A DNA stretch of 64,000 nucleotides from Poa pratensis (GCA_947311845.1 CAMZMU010000111.1:22791023-22855022); one strand, 5' to 3'; positions 46,242 to 58,910 are shown, numbered from the stretch's first letter. Notes: generated by a model not told the origin, from the letters alone. Numbers and translations: made by a program.

Positions 46242-47350
46242 TAGTAAACATAAAAGAAGAGGGAATGATAACTGGAAAATGCTGTCTTTGCTAGAAACAA
46301 AGGCTACTTTGTCAATGGAAACTTATACCCATAGGCTCCTTATCAAGTGGCTCCACATTCACTAGTTAAAAGTATTTCAGTTAGATTGGGAGCAAGAATA
46401 TGATACAGCAAGCACCTCTGCTCTATTTGTCTGTTTTAAGAGCAAGGTGAGATGACAGATGCAAAAGTCTTAGACTTGTAAGAGTATGATACCCAAAATA
46501 GAAATGTAAGAAGCAAAAACTAATCACTTCCTAAGTGTAAGAAAGAAGGTACGCTAACTGCTAAGTTTAGTAATAGGCGTCCATTTTACCTCCCACTAAC
46601 AAATTGGTATTAGTAGTACCTACTGCTGCACATAAGATAGATCTATCTTACTTGTTTATTACACCTCGAGCCCAAATGTGGTGTAGCCGACGTTATGAAA
46701 TTCATTGGTTCTAAGCCAGCTAATTTACCACCTCCATACTGATCCTTTCATGAGAATGTTTATCCATATTAAGGCGTGGTTCTTCGCCTATTGGGTGTTC
46801 ATAGAGTTTCCCAATTGCATATCTTGAAATCAATCCACCAAGTGAATGAGCAACAAAAGAGATTTTCCGCAAGTTTCTTCTCCTCTGGACAACTTGCCGT
46901 ACCTGGATAATAAGTATCAGTTTCATGTATCAAATTCCTTGTAACATAGCATGCTTATTTTAGCAACGATGCAAGTTATAACTATCTAGAATAAACAATA
47001 CAAGAAGAAACTGACGACTGACGAAGGCTATAATTAAGGTACCTCTTCAGCCAGTCTTTCGCCCATTAAATCAACTCCATCGAATGTTAACGTTGAATGA
47101 TTAGACTCACTACCTGCTCAGATAAAGTTAATAAGACACTTGTATGAAGATCTACTTGGTGCACGACAAAGTAGTGTGCATCATGATGTAGACAGGTCAA
47201 CAGTTAATGCATCATGTAGCCCATAATGGAAAAGGCAAATTATGTTATTACGAATTGTATAAACTATAAAGAAATAAGTGCAGTTGGATTTGCAGCAGAC
47301 CGCCTCAGTTGCGGCATATAGGTGTTATAATTCTTTTCGTATTTTCAATA

Positions 47351-47491
47351 CTCCCTCCGTTCACTAATGTAAGGCATTTACCTAGTATTTCACTACATAC
47401 AAACTAAAATGAGTGAATATATGTACAAAATAAGTCTAGATACATTTAAATTAATAAAAACTAAAATGTCTTACATTAGTGAACGGAGGAG
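47351..47491. mobile_element. Stowaway MITE in lipase intron 2
   Basis: CTCCCTCCGTTCACTAATGT and its inverted match, TA at 47349-47350 and 47492-47493; 141 bp. Confidence 0.93.
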
Positions 47492-47527
47492 TACTACAAT
47501 CAAACATTTAGCATGCCAATTATCTAA

Positions 47528-47853
47528 GGCCGCTCACAATGGGGAGTAACATAGAGTAGTAACATGCTGATGTTACTAGCCTATGTTACACAATGAGGAG
47601 TAACATAGAGTAGTAACATGCTGATGTTATAGCCTATGTTACTACCTCCACAGTGGGGAGTAACATATATGTGGTGTCATATAAAGCTTTATTTATTAGG
47701 CTATACACTCATTTTGTCTTGAAAAGTGTGATGTTACAGTAACTAGCTAAGTTAACACAAGCACCTCTCTCCTCATTAACTACATGCCACATAAGCAAAC
47801 TTGTCTTGAGATGTGTGATGTTACTACCTAAGTTACTCCCACCGTGACCAGTC
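47528..47853. mobile_element. PIF/Harbinger-like MITE with internal duplication, lipase intron 2
   Basis: Ends resemble those of the split MITE at 8361/32002 (GGGGAGTAACAT ... GTTACTCCCAC), flanks TAA (47525-47527, 47854-47856). A block around GGAGTAACATAGAGTAGTAA occurs twice (47542 and 47600), so this copy is longer (326 bp) than its relative. Confidence 0.82.
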
Positions 47854-48594
47854 TAACTGGGAGGCGAGTCCTGGAAATTTGAAGTATTAGAACATTTATT
47901 GTTGCACTCAGTGACTCCAACCTTCACCCCGAATTTAAAAAGGTCTAATTCTTCATTACAAAACCAAATCATCCCAAAAGTTTGAGAAATCAACATGTTA
48001 AGTTTAACTCATAAATGCTAGTTGTGGTTGTGCGTGATGCATCCGACCGGTTTCTAGCTTAGCATTCTACGCAATTCCATGACATATCTAACGCAAACAG
48101 ACAAGTAAACTGAAAGTAGAGCAACTTGTATAAACTCACGATGCACATAGACTTTCCCAGGCAGCCTCTTCACGAACTGCTCCGCCCCAAACTTCCAATC
48201 CGACGAACTGATCGAAGACACAAAATCATCTTATACCTAACTATTGTACTAATCATCAGAAATAAATCAGGACCGAAGGGATACCGCGCACGCACCTCCC
48301 TGAGAGCCCGTTAACCATGACGACGAGGTGATCGGCCTCCTCGCCACCCACCTCCACCTCCTCGCGGTTTCCAGCGTCTCGCCCCTCCTCCTCTGCCTCA
48401 ATCTCCACCTCCCTTCCCGCGGCTGGAGGCGGCGGCAGAGGCCGCGAAAGCAGGCGCCGCGCCCAGTTCCCCAAATCCAGCCTTCCGCCTTCAGGACTCT
48501 GCTTGCGACCGAACGGCAACCCTAGATTGAGCCGGAGCACCGACCACCGCGAGCCGCTGCTGCTACCAGGGGGAGTGCTCTTGGACTCTCCCAT

Positions 48595-49026
48595 GGGGGG
48601 AGGAAGGTGGCTCCGGCGGCGGCGGCGGCGAGGTTGGGAAAGGAAAGTTGGGGTGCAGGCGGCCGCGAGGGAGCACGTGGCGGAAGGGCGGAGTCTGGAG
48701 GAGGAGGGCATTCCCGGTTGCTTGCGGGGAGTGTGGGCCCACATCGACGGTTCTGGATTGGAATCACGGACAGCACAGGTGCTACGCAACGAATATTCTT
48801 TGTAGAGTTGGACGGCGAAGATGGGCGGATAGCTTTGCCGGTATCCTATCCGACGGCTGAGCTGGACTGAACAACACCCGGTTGTAGTTTTCGGTAGCAG
48901 TCAAGGCTTATCACGAACAGGTGGGCCTGAGAATACCTGGACAGTTTTTGCATTGCTACGATCGGACGATCCACAACACAACTCCAAGTCGTTACGAACC
49001 CATTTCGCAACTCACCCAAGAACCAA
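48595..49026. other. Upstream region of the lipase gene
   Basis: GC-rich to about 48780, then mixed; should hold the lipase 5' UTR and promoter (minus strand). Open frames here are overlaps of the exon in other frames. It is cut off on the right by the LINE. Confidence 0.45.
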
Positions 49027-49041
49027 CCTTCACTACACTTG
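49027..49041 (+). repeat. Left target-site duplication of the LINE
   Basis: CCTTCACTACACTTG, matching CCTTGACTACACTTG at 54659-54673 in 14 of 15 bases. Confidence 0.75.
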
Positions 49042-49231
49042 AAATGGCAACTAAGTTAGCGAAGAGGAATAACAGCTCTTGCCACTAGTCCCCGTTTTAG
49101 GGTCTTGTAGTCCTCGGGCGACGCTTGCCGCCGCCGCGAGTTTTCATCGTTCTTGCGTCGATCGCCGTCGCGATCGACCTTTGCTGATCATGGCGGAGTC
49201 CTCCTCGAGTGGATCTCGCCGGAAGGAATAG

Positions 49232-50337
49232 ATGGATCCGTCCCAACTCTTGGAACGGCTCCACCTTCAGGAAGATGAGTTAGACAACCTCGTTTGGGAA
49301 GAAGAAGTCGACGATCCAGAAGAGAAGCCGAAGTGGCTTGCCCTCGCGCGAGTCTTGACGGAGAAAAGCTTCAGCCAGGGTGCTCTGATCGGGGATATGC
49401 GGAGCGCCTGGAATCCGGCGAGGGATGTTGTATGGAGGAGGATAAACGCAAACCTCTTCTCGGTTCAGTTTAATTGTTTGGCAGACTGGAACAAAGCACT
49501 GCATCAAGGTCCATGGGATTTCCGCGGTTCGGCATTGATCATCCAGGAGTACGATGGGTTCTCAAACCCGGAAAGTGTAAAACTCGACAAAATCGAGACT
49601 TGGAGCCAGATTCATAAACTCCCTGATGGTGTACTAAGAAAGCCTTTGTGGAGAATATGTCCAGAAGAATTGGGGAAGTTCAGGAGATCCAAATTGCCCT
49701 TCCCAATGGTTTTGTTGGACAGTTCATTAGGGTTCGGGTCAAACTTGATGTGAACAAGAAGCTCACCCGGTTTGTTAGTTTCTCGAAGGGAGGGAAGACT
49801 GAATTCTTCCAAGTTAAATACGAAAAACTTCCAAACTTCTGCAATGCATGTGGGATGATGGGACACTGGCATGAAGAATGCGGCACCGGAGAACATGATG
49901 CCTCTAAATTTGAATGGGGGTCGTTTATTCTGGCTCCACGCCGAGGAAGAGGTAATGGTCGAAGATCTAAAGGTGGACGTAGCTCTGCGGATACAGACAC
50001 ATCTGATGGAGCTAGAGGTCGTGGAAGGGGCCGTTATCCTATGCGGGGTCGTGGCTTCGCCGGAAGGGGGGAGTGGAATACTGAGTATATTAATCCAGGT
50101 TTCGAACCAATTGAGGACATGGATCATGATGGCCTTACTGATCCGAGTTCTAAAGGAGTACTGATTGAGGAGCCGGGAGCTCTCCGCAAGTGTTCAGCCC
50201 TAGACGGAGACGGGGCGGGAATATTTATACCAACAGAAACAGTCTCGAAGTCTATAGATGAGGAGTCTGATGATAGTGAGTCTGAGGTGGAACCAGGTGA
50301 TGGCCTTCCCGGGAACCCCTACACCTCAGAAATCTAA
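49232..50337 (+). pseudogene. LINE ORF1 (DUF4283-like and zinc knuckle)
   Basis: RNA-binding protein that packages LINE RNA. First frame 49232-49753 (MDPSQLLERLHLQEDELDNL; WNPARDVVWRRINANLFSVQ; GPWDFRGSALIIQEYDG). The second frame 49648-50337 continues with GFVGQFIRVRVKLDVNKKL, a knuckle CNACGMMGHWHEEC (C-x2-C-x4-H-x4-C), an Arg/Gly-rich stretch and an acidic tail. One frame change near 49650-49740. Confidence 0.85.
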
Positions 50338-50429
50338 GAATAAGAAGAGAGTAAAGATGATTGATGGAACAGCCCAGGACAACAGTTCAACCAGATATCG
50401 GCGGCCTCCGAGGAGGCTGACCGGACGCA

Positions 50430-53400
50430 ATGAAAATCTTAGCGTGGAACTGTCGCGGTATGGCCAGTACCGCGGCCTGGCGCGCCCTGTTGGAGCTCCA
50501 GGTTAAATTTAGGCCAGATGTGATTTTCCTGTCTGAATCACATTTGAACAAAGCTAAGGCAGCAAAATTGAGAAGAAAGTTGGGTATGGACCAACTTGCG
50601 GTTTTTGAGAGTGATGGTGCGAGTGGGGGACTGGTTCTCTTCTGGAAGGATCCGGTTGTCATACAACCGATGGATGTTCAGGCAAACTACATCGATGTTG
50701 CTGTTTGTAATACCCATGAAAATCCATGGAGGCTATCTTGTTTCTATGGAGAGCCAAAGTGGGAAAACAAACATTTGTCCTGGGACTACTTACGCAAACT
50801 GAAACTAGATGCAAATATGCCTTGGGTGGTGATTGGTGATTTTAATGAGATCCTTTATTCTCATGAGAAAGAAGGTGGAGCTCCAAGGCCACTCCGTATG
50901 ATGCAAGCATTTCATGATGCTTTGGCTGATTGCGGTTTAGATGATATGGGGTATGAAGGTGACCAGTTCACGTGGAGGAGAAGGCGGATTAGGGAAAGAC
51001 TAGATAGAGGTGTTTGTAATGCTGATTTCCATGGCTATTTTCCGGAGCAAAAATCATCAATGTTGAGCATCATAAGTCGGATCATAGACCGTTGGTGTTA
51101 GACACAGAAGGAGAGGAACCTTTTGTGTTCCGACGGGCAGGAGGTGTCAAACCCTTTGAAGCTCGTTGGTTAAAGGAGAATGATGTGCATGAGATTGTGA
51201 AACAAGCTTGGGAGAAGACTATGGAGGGTACTGATTTTGCGAGCCGTACATCAGTGATTAGTAGAGATCTACATCAATGGGACAGGCTGGTGTTGAAAGA
51301 ACCCAAACACAATCTGAAGGAGTTAAATAAGGAGCTAGAGGAACTCAAGTTGGGCCCAATGACAGACCAGAGTTGTGATCGACAGAGTGAAATACAATTA
51401 TCGATTGAGGAACTCCTCGAGAAGGAGGAGATTTATTGGGTACAGCGGAGCCGTGCCAATTGGCTAAAACACGGCGATAGGAACACTGGCTTCTTCCATC
51501 ACTTTGCGACTGCTCGCAAGAAGCGCAACGCTATTAAAAAACTGAGGAATTCGGCTGGAGATTGGGTGGAAGGTGACGACCAGATTAGTTCTTTGGCTAC
51601 AGATTATTTTCAGGATCTCTTTACTGCTAGTGTTAGGCTCCGGCCATGGATGTCTTGAATAAGGTAAAACCTGTGGTTACTGATTATATGAATGAGTCTT
51701 TGGTTGCACCGTACACTGAAGAAGAAGTACAGAAAGCCCTATTTAGCATTGGTGATTTGAAAGCGCCGGGTCCGGATGGTCTTCATGCAATTTTCTATAA
51801 AAGGTTTTGGGAATTGTTGGGGTCGGAGCTGACCAAGACAGTGCTGGAGGCAGTAAATAGTGGTGCCATACCTGAAGGCTGGAATCTCACTACTATTGTG
51901 TTAATTCCGAAAGTGATAATCCGGAGAGCATCTCACAATTCCGCCCTATAAGCCTCTGTAATGTCATATATAAAATCATACCGAAGATGCTTGCGGCTAG
52001 ACTAAAGGTTTTACTTCCGGATATCATCAGTGAAAACCAAAGTGCGTTTGTTCCAGGGAGAATTATCACCGACAACGTGATTGTTGCTTATGAGTGTATT
52101 CATTCAATGAAGAAGAAGAAAGTGGGCAAAAAGGGGTTTGCGCGATAAAGCTCGATATGCACAAGGCCTACGACCGGGTGGAATGGGTCTTCTTGGAGAA
52201 TATCTTGAGACGTCTTGGTTTTGATTCCCGGTGGGTCGATCTTATCATGGCCTGCGTGAGATCTGTTGAGTACAAAGTTCGTATCAATTCCAACGACTCG
52301 GACATTCATACCGTCTAGGGGGCTGAGGCAAGGAGATCCTCTGTCCCCCTATCTTTTCCTCCTTTGTACTGAGGGTCTTTCGACACTTCTGAAATATGAA
52401 GAAGAACAAGGTAATCTTAAAGGTATTCAAGTTTGCCGAAATGGCCCTGTTGTGTCAAACCTTTTGTTTGCAGATGACTCCTTGATGTTGATCCAAGTAG
52501 ATGCAAGTAACGCAACCTCATTGAAGAGGGCTTTAGATGAGTATTGTGAGGCCTCAGGCCAATTGGTCAGTACAGCTAAATCCTCTATTTACTTTAGTCC
52601 GAATACAAAAATTGATGACAAGGTGGCCGTCTGTCAAATTATGAACATCATGACTGAATCTCTATCTGACAAATATCTTGGTCTGCCTGCTATGATTGGA
52701 ATGGATAGAACTGACTGTTTTAGACACATTATTGATAGAATTTCCAAATTGGTGAGTGGGTGGAAAGAAAAATTGCTAAGCCTTGGAGGCAAAGAGGCGC
52801 TTCTCAAAGCGGTGGCCCAAAGCATCCCAACATATGCGATGAGTGTGTTCAAATTCTCAAAACAAATCTGCAAGGGAATCACTGACGCAATGTCTCATTT
52901 TTGGTGGGGTGATGAAGAAAACCACAGGAGAATGCACTGGTTTGCTTGGTGGAAGATGTGTGTGCCGAAAGGACAAGGTGGAATGGGCTTTCGAGATATC
53001 CACTGTTTTAATTTAGCTCTCCTAGCTAAGCAATGTTGGAGATTACTTGAATATAGCGATTCCCTTTGTGCTAGGGTTCTCAGAGCCAAATATTACCCTG
53101 AAGGAAATTTACTTTCGGTTAGCCTAAAGAAAGGATCATCTTACGCTTGGCAAAGTATATGGGCAGGAGTCCAGACTTTTAAGAAAGGGTGTATTTGGAG
53201 AGTTGGAGATGGATCAGATATCAACATATGGGAGGATTGCTGGATTCCGAGCAGTACAGATGGGAAGATCATGACTAGACTCCGAAATATTGTGCTAACT
53301 AGAGTTAATGAGCTAATTGACCCAACTACGGGGAGTTGGGATACGAATCTGATCCAGGAGAATTTTTGGCCCATTGATGTGCAGCGTATTATGAAAATCC

Positions 53401-54539
53401 CTCTTCCGAGACATGATATGTCTGATTTTGTGGCGTGGAAGTTTAATAAAAGTGGGCGGTTTTCGGTGAAATCTGCTTATCACGTAGAGTGGGAATCACA
53501 GTATGGTAATCGGTTGTTTATTGGAGATCAAGGTACTGCCTATTTAAACCCAGTTTGGAAGGGGCTGTGGTCTCTGAATGTTCCTGCAAAAGTTAAAAAA
53601 ATTATCTGGCGCTGCATGAATGGATACATCCCTTGCTATTGTATACTAGCAAATCGGCATATGAGAATAAGTGCGCAGTGCGACATTTGTAAGGCCGGGG
53701 CCGAAGACATTCGGCATCTGTTATTTGAGTGTAGCCGAGTTCAAAGTATTTGGCGATCTTTGGGTCTACATGAAATAATAGACCAGCTCATGAACGTTGA
53801 CAAATTGGGCTCGGCAATGGTTGAAGCTGTTCTGTGTGACGATGTGTATCAAAAAACCTACATGGGACCGATGATGATCAGGGATGTCTTTGCGGTTGCC
53901 TGCTGGTATTTATGGTGGCAACGGAGGCAGATTGTTAATAAAGAAACAGTCCAAGATAGTAAGAGAACTGCATTAGCTATACAAGCCCTAACGATGAACT
54001 GTGTACGTGCAAACAAAAAGGGCCCTGTTTCCCTGAATCAGGAGAGATGGAAGAAACCACCCCGGGCCACCAGGTTCTCAATGTTGATGCTTTCTTCCGT
54101 GAGAGTGATGGGACTTGGTGCCGTGGGTGTAGTGGTACGTGATGATTCTGGAGCTTTTGCTGGTGCCTTTTGCAAAACGTTGTCAAACGTGTTTGATGCA
54201 GAGATGGCGGAGGCAATTGCGGTCCGAGAAGGGCTCCGAGTTGCAAAACAACTGGCTTGTCATGACTTGGTAGTTCAATCGGATTGTTTGGCCGTGGTCG
54301 AAGCTCTAAACTCGACGAGTTGTCTATCTTCTGTATCTAGCCACATCCTGGATGAGTGTCGCGAGTTGATGTTAGACTTTTGAAAAATCTCGGTTCAGTT
54401 TTGTAGTAGAGAGGCAAATGCTGTAGCAGATGAGTTAGCTAAGTACGGGAGGGACAATCCATCGACCTCGTGGTGTGATGTGCCCCCAGATTTTATTTTG
54501 CCTCTGCTGGTAAACGATGTAACGATTATAAACGTTTAA
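50430..54539 (+). pseudogene. LINE ORF2: endonuclease, reverse transcriptase, RNase H
   Basis: ATG 50430 begins MKILAWNCRGM, the endonuclease start; GDFNEIL and the rest follow to about 51100. The RT blocks are APGPDGLHAIFYK, GRIITDN, KLDMHKAYDRVEW, RQGDPLSPYLFLLC and FADDSLMLI, in at least four frames (51092-51658, 51646-51951, 52094-52318, 52266-54383). A zf-RVT region (ILANRHMRISAQCDICKAGA) and a C-terminal RNase H (VVVRDDSGAFAGAF; DLVVQSDCLAVVEALN) follow. A TGA at 54381-54383 interrupts the last domain in frame, and the original end is TAA at 54537-54539. Confidence 0.9.
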
Positions 54540-54673
54540 AGGCGGCAAGTTTCAGACGCACTCTTTCCCTAACCAGGGTACCGAAAGGGACTGGCAGAGT
54601 TTTAATGAGGCGGCTTGCTGACCTAATATATGTGGTAAAATTCAAAAAAAAAAAAAAACCTTGACTACACTTG

Positions 54674-55120
54674 GATAGACTAGAAGTCTGGTTGCGCCCA
54701 ACCTAATTCAAACCACATATTTAATGCTGATATTTCTCATTTACTTGAAATAGTTTTTAATGTGTGGTAACGTTCTTGTCGATAGTGAGGCGACCGTGGT
54801 GAATCCGTCATCTCAGTTTTTCGTACCTGCTCACATGGGTACGACGTGCGTGTACGTTCAAAAGGGTGAGTGTATGCGTGCGTATGTGTTTGTACTGTGT
54901 TTCACAAAAAACAAACTCACTCATACAACAACAAATTATAAGGATTTAGGTAGTTAATTTCGGAATACAAAGTAGTAGCAAGAGGGTGGGGAATGGAGAA
55001 GAGAGAGTCAACGACAAAGATGAGAGGAATTTGGGGGAGAAAGAGACGACGTTCTGGTCCAACTATAGTCTCGTTGCCTCACACTCACAGGGTGTATACT
55101 GGACGTCCAGAGTGCCCAGC
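54674..55120. other. No gene recognised
   Basis: Between the LINE and a second LINE fragment. Nothing supported. Confidence 0.4.
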
Positions 55121-55545
55121 CGCATTCGTGTGTTCGACTGGCTAGATCACTGCATTCTCATATGTTCTTCGGGTGCCCTGCTGTCCAACAGGTTTGGAGC
55201 TCCATTGGCATCACCATATTCTCCTTCGACACACTAGACTTCTGGATTACATTGCACTACCAGAAGATCTCCCAACCTATCTGGTCGTTCGCCCTCCTCT
55301 CTGTACTTTAGAAGATTTGGGATTCCAGAAATAACCTCGAATTTCGACATGTAGACCTGACAACCGATCAGACCATTCAAAAGATTATTGATGATCTTAC
55401 CCTATTGGGTCATAGGATTAAAAATCCTACTCACAAGGCTGACGGAGCCCTAAGGAGCGATCACCTAACCCTCTGTAAACCTCGCAATTAAAGTAATTAT
55501 ATTCAGGTGGGGTCCTCTCCCCCAAGTGATTGTTTCAAAGAAAAA
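55120..55545 (+). pseudogene. C-terminal fragment of another LINE ORF2
   Basis: Plus-strand frames read CPAVQQVWSSIGITIFSFDT and KIWDSRNNLEFRHVDLTTDQ, typical of the zf-RVT and downstream part of plant LINE ORF2. An A-rich end is near 55535-55545. It is 5'-truncated with stops. No duplication found. Confidence 0.6.
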
Positions 55546-57950
55546 AAGCGGCCCAACTTGAGATAGGCACGCGAAGGTATGTGAAATTGCATCCTTTATT
55601 TTGTCTGTTAACTGTCTAACCATTTGCTTAGAGCACGATAAACCCTGCATCACATTAATACAAGACTATTTATTTATCTTTGAATGGCTCACATAGAATG
55701 ATTAACATAAGAGTTGTTTGCGTCCTGACGAACAAATTTGATGTTTGGTGCATTTTGATCTGAGTTCATATGAGACCTACACGACAAAAACAAGAAGCAT
55801 GATAGCAATATTTCCAAATCCGGGCTGAGTTCAAGTTGGATTAGCACTATGTTTTTGTTAAAACATAGAACTAAGCTTTTAGGACGTGAATCGATGTACT
55901 TTTATTGTACGGGAACCCTAGTGGGTCCTTTTCTTGTACATAAAGAACATCCGACTTATATATTTGTGAGAGGTGATAGCCGATTGAACAACACCATTCA
56001 AATCTATCGATGAAATACACTTTGAGCTTCATCTAATTTTATCTCCTACCCTTGCATCATGTTTCTCATTTTTTTCGTAAGTCCTACATGCCGGAGGCTG
56101 CGGATCCACTGGGCTTTATGGCCGATGGAGCAACTCATACCCATTGCGAGCCCTGAAAGGGTCCCTTGGGGGTAAACGGGGTTTTGGGTCTACAAAATCT
56201 CTTGACGGATGTCTTGCGTATCGCGCTTTCGGCCAGGTCTCCTTCGGCGCGCGTTGCGGTGCATCACCCCGCATCGAGGGTATACGTTAACGTGTTCGGT
56301 GTAAACCTAAACCTCAGTGCTTGGTACGGAGGTTGAGAACCAACGCGGTTCGTAGGAGGAAAAGCATGAGACGGACATACTGCAATAGATTTCCAAATTT
56401 ACACGTGGGTAAAACATAATATACACGATGGGCGTCGAGAAAGAAACACTATGATTTTAATATTATGTGTTAATATATTATATTTTTGAATTAATCATAA
56501 AATTGTCTACTTATCAAAAAACTGTGGTGTGTACAAGGACTTAATAGTGGTTTGTTGTGCTCGACCCGTTAGCTGGGCACAGCCAAAGGCAATATATCAT
56601 GTGTTGCATGGATGCATGTTGGTTTTGAATTAGTGGGAAGTCTAAGATGCTGTTATGTGACAAGTAGGCTTGGTGAATGCTAAGAAGTGAGCCCAACTCA
56701 TTTGGCTAGGTGAGTGGATATATAACCCATCCATTCAGGTTCATTTCCTCACAGAAACAGATCCGATGTAGGGCATCCCCTATCGCATTCTTTTCAAATA
56801 AAAAAAAGGCTTGGTAGATGCTCTGAGTTATATTAATAGCTGCTCTAGGGGGTGACTTCGCAGTTCATTGTATCCTAGGAATTTTGTCTACTATAGAGTT
56901 CAAAGGTAGGCACCGAGCAATGTTTTCTAAAAGGTCCACAATTTATTGATAATCATCCATAGTAGTATAAAAAGCACAAAATATAATAAGAATTACAAAT
57001 TGATCCTTGCACCACCTAGCAACGGCTACACACACTTGCATGAGCCGAAGGCGCGCCGCCGTTCTGGGCAAATCTTCTCGTTGTAGAGCTTATTGCAGTA
57101 GACAACAGGAAATCGCCGTGTTAATTAAGACCTAAAACCACACCAACGAATAAGAAAACCAAATAAATCACCGGAGATCCGCCATACACATAACTACATG
57201 CACATTCCGTCGGCGCTATACGCACCACCGGAGCGAGGATAGGGCGGGGAGGAGCTTATTCTAATTTCTGGATGTAGCCGCCGCCTCACCATTCCGATAA
57301 ACACTGAAAACAGACTAAATAAAGAATAATAACCCTCCCGCCGGCGGGGCTGCCGTGGTGCACCACTCCTCCACGCCTCCACGGTGGACTAACAGCGAGG
57401 GGGACAAACCCTATATGCCTATATGGGTTTTAGGATCGGCTCCCGACCGCATATCTCTCCCCTATCTCTCCTGGAGCCTTTCTCATACCATCTTGCATTG
57501 CCATATACATACCCAACAATGTTAGTCTAGAGCTAAAAATTAACGCAGTTGAGGATGAGCTGAAGTTTGGAGACGTCTGATATAAAACTCACACCGGAAT
57601 TGCGATGGTGCGTGACGTGTTGTGATAAGCTACCTCTGCCTACAAAGTGCGTGGTCGATGTTGAGCAAGGTAGCTACGAAACGTTACCATGAATGACAAA
57701 TGTCACACGATCAAACAACCTCACATGTTTAAACGCCACTAAAAATGGAAATTCTATTGAGTGGAACCAACTATTACATCACACATCACAAGACCATCCG
57801 ACATCCAATCCGTGTATATGTGATCGGCCATAACAGTTCACCGCGAGAGCAAAGGTTGCAATATCAAAATCGATAGCGCAGATTGAGTAAACGTGAGGAG
57901 CCACTAAATTAATGGGAAGAAAAGCATTGTATTAGTTCTCAACGGAGCTA
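55546..57950. other. Unassigned sequence
   Basis: No coding region, terminal repeats or RNA gene recognised. A GC-richer part at 56090-56370 has repetitive look but no identifiable family. Confidence 0.4.
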
Positions 57951-57954
57951 AGCC

Positions 57955-58260
57955 GCCTAGCCGACCTGCAGGATAAGGTAACCGTAGCCATATTCATCTA
58001 GGGCGACGCCTCGGCGTTGCACTTCTCCATTAAGCTTACGAAGGGGATGCCCCTGCTGGCGCCGGTCTTGGCGTTCCCAATGACAGACACTCCACATGGA
58101 GGTCCAAACTTCTCAAATAGGAGCTCCACATCGGTTTCATCCACCTCCATGGTCAGATTGATCACCCGCAGGGTCACTTGACGTCGTGCCTGGGCATGGC
58201 GGTGGAACACCTCCTGGGAGGAACGTAGACCCCAGAGGAGGGCCCAATATAGTAAATATA
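57955..58260 (-). pseudogene. eIF3G RRM-domain pseudogene fragment
   Basis: On the minus strand a YVPP segment is followed, in another frame, by TLRVINLTMEVDETDVELLF (RNP2 start), KTGASRGIPFVSLMEKCNAE (RNP1) and, after another frame change, LDEYGYGYLILQV, in the order seen at the C-terminus of translation initiation factor 3 subunit G. Two frame changes and the lack of introns suggest a processed, decayed copy. No poly-A tail or flanking repeats were found. Confidence 0.72.
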
Positions 58261-58612
58261 TTAATAAAATTATCTATTACACTTAAACACCATTGTTGAA
58301 TATACTGAAATAAATTAAAATTCTCGATTTATTGGAGAAAGTCTATAACATTTAACCGTGTATACCATGTAGAAGCAAATAAATTAGATCGGCAACAACA
58401 TGTTTGTTAGGTCGTACTGAAATCTATGCTAACAAGATTACCATGTTTAATATCATACAAGACATTTTTTTCGAAACTAGTGGATGGACTTGTATAAGCT
58501 AGATGATAAAACACAATATTATAGATTAGAAAATTATTAAATTATAGGTCTACCTAGTAAAATTATTAAATTTATAGTCGTTAATACTGTAGTATGCAAA
58601 AAAGAGTTAGTA

Positions 58613-58693
58613 CAACCTCTGTTCCGTATTATAAGCCGTTTTGGCTAACTAAATTAGTTTTCCAAAACGGCTTATAATACGGAACAGAGGGAG
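58613..58693. mobile_element. 81-bp hairpin Stowaway MITE
   Basis: Arms of at least 28 bp pair perfectly (CTCTGTTCCGTATTATAAGC with its complement), TA flanks at 58611-58612 and 58694-58695. The very high arm identity suggests recent origin or a potential small-RNA hairpin. Confidence 0.92.
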
Positions 58694-58740
58694 TATAAAT
58701 TATAATATTTAGTTCGACGTGGGCATAATTTGTGCTTAGA

Positions 58741-58910
58741 TCGGCCCTGGGTGGGAGCGGGTGGTCGAGGTGGAGGCAGCCCTTCTTGTCCGGGATGAAG
58801 AGGACACACGGCGGGAGCGACCGGTTGAGGTCGAGGGGCCCTTCTCATTGCGGCTGGCCAGGGGGCGCAGCGGGAGTGGGTGATCGAGGTGGAGCTGCTC
58901 TTCGCCATCG
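58741..58910 (+). repeat. Three diverged units of a GC-rich repeat (about 60 bp)
   Basis: GGGAGCGGGTGGTCGAGGTGG and two variants (near 58755, 58820 and 58877) follow each other. The frame across them (to 59109) has no recognised domain and is not called as a gene. Confidence 0.5.

Larger units (their letters stand above)
44528..48594 (-). pseudogene. DUF676-type lipase / serine esterase, ten exons, two frame breaks
   Basis: Putative acyl hydrolase. Exons on the minus strand: 48594-48296, 48207-48140, 47113-47043, 46902-46652, 45975-45814, 45726-45671, 45556-45504, 45407-45296, 45040-44943 and 44599-44528 (TAG), all GT-AG. The catalytic-serine elbow is in ISFVAHSLGGLISRYAIGKL (exon 4). Other family blocks are VMVNGLSG, FGAEQFVKRLPGKVYVH, GLEPMNFIT, TPHLGSR, HIVGWRTSSIRREHELP and the terminal IDNFLV. 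Codon phase fits at every junction except across two exons. Exon 4 (251 bp) changes frame near 46725-46735, before LAGLEPMNFIT. Exon 5 (162 bp) changes frame near 45867, between KHLFLSDKDD and PPLLVRMVEDCDDGKFM, with a stop at 45838-45840. Unless these are sequence errors the protein ends after the elbow region. Neighbouring LINE insertion lies about 430 bp upstream. Confidence 0.87.
49042..54658 (+). mobile_element. Full-length LINE (non-LTR retrotransposon), decayed
   Basis: Order: 5' leader, ORF1, ORF2 with endonuclease, RT, zf-RVT and RNase H, then a short 3' UTR ending in A15 (54644-54658). The 15-bp flanking duplication with one mismatch and the presence of both ORFs indicate a complete, old insertion. 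Several frame breaks in both ORFs make it inactive. Confidence 0.88.
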
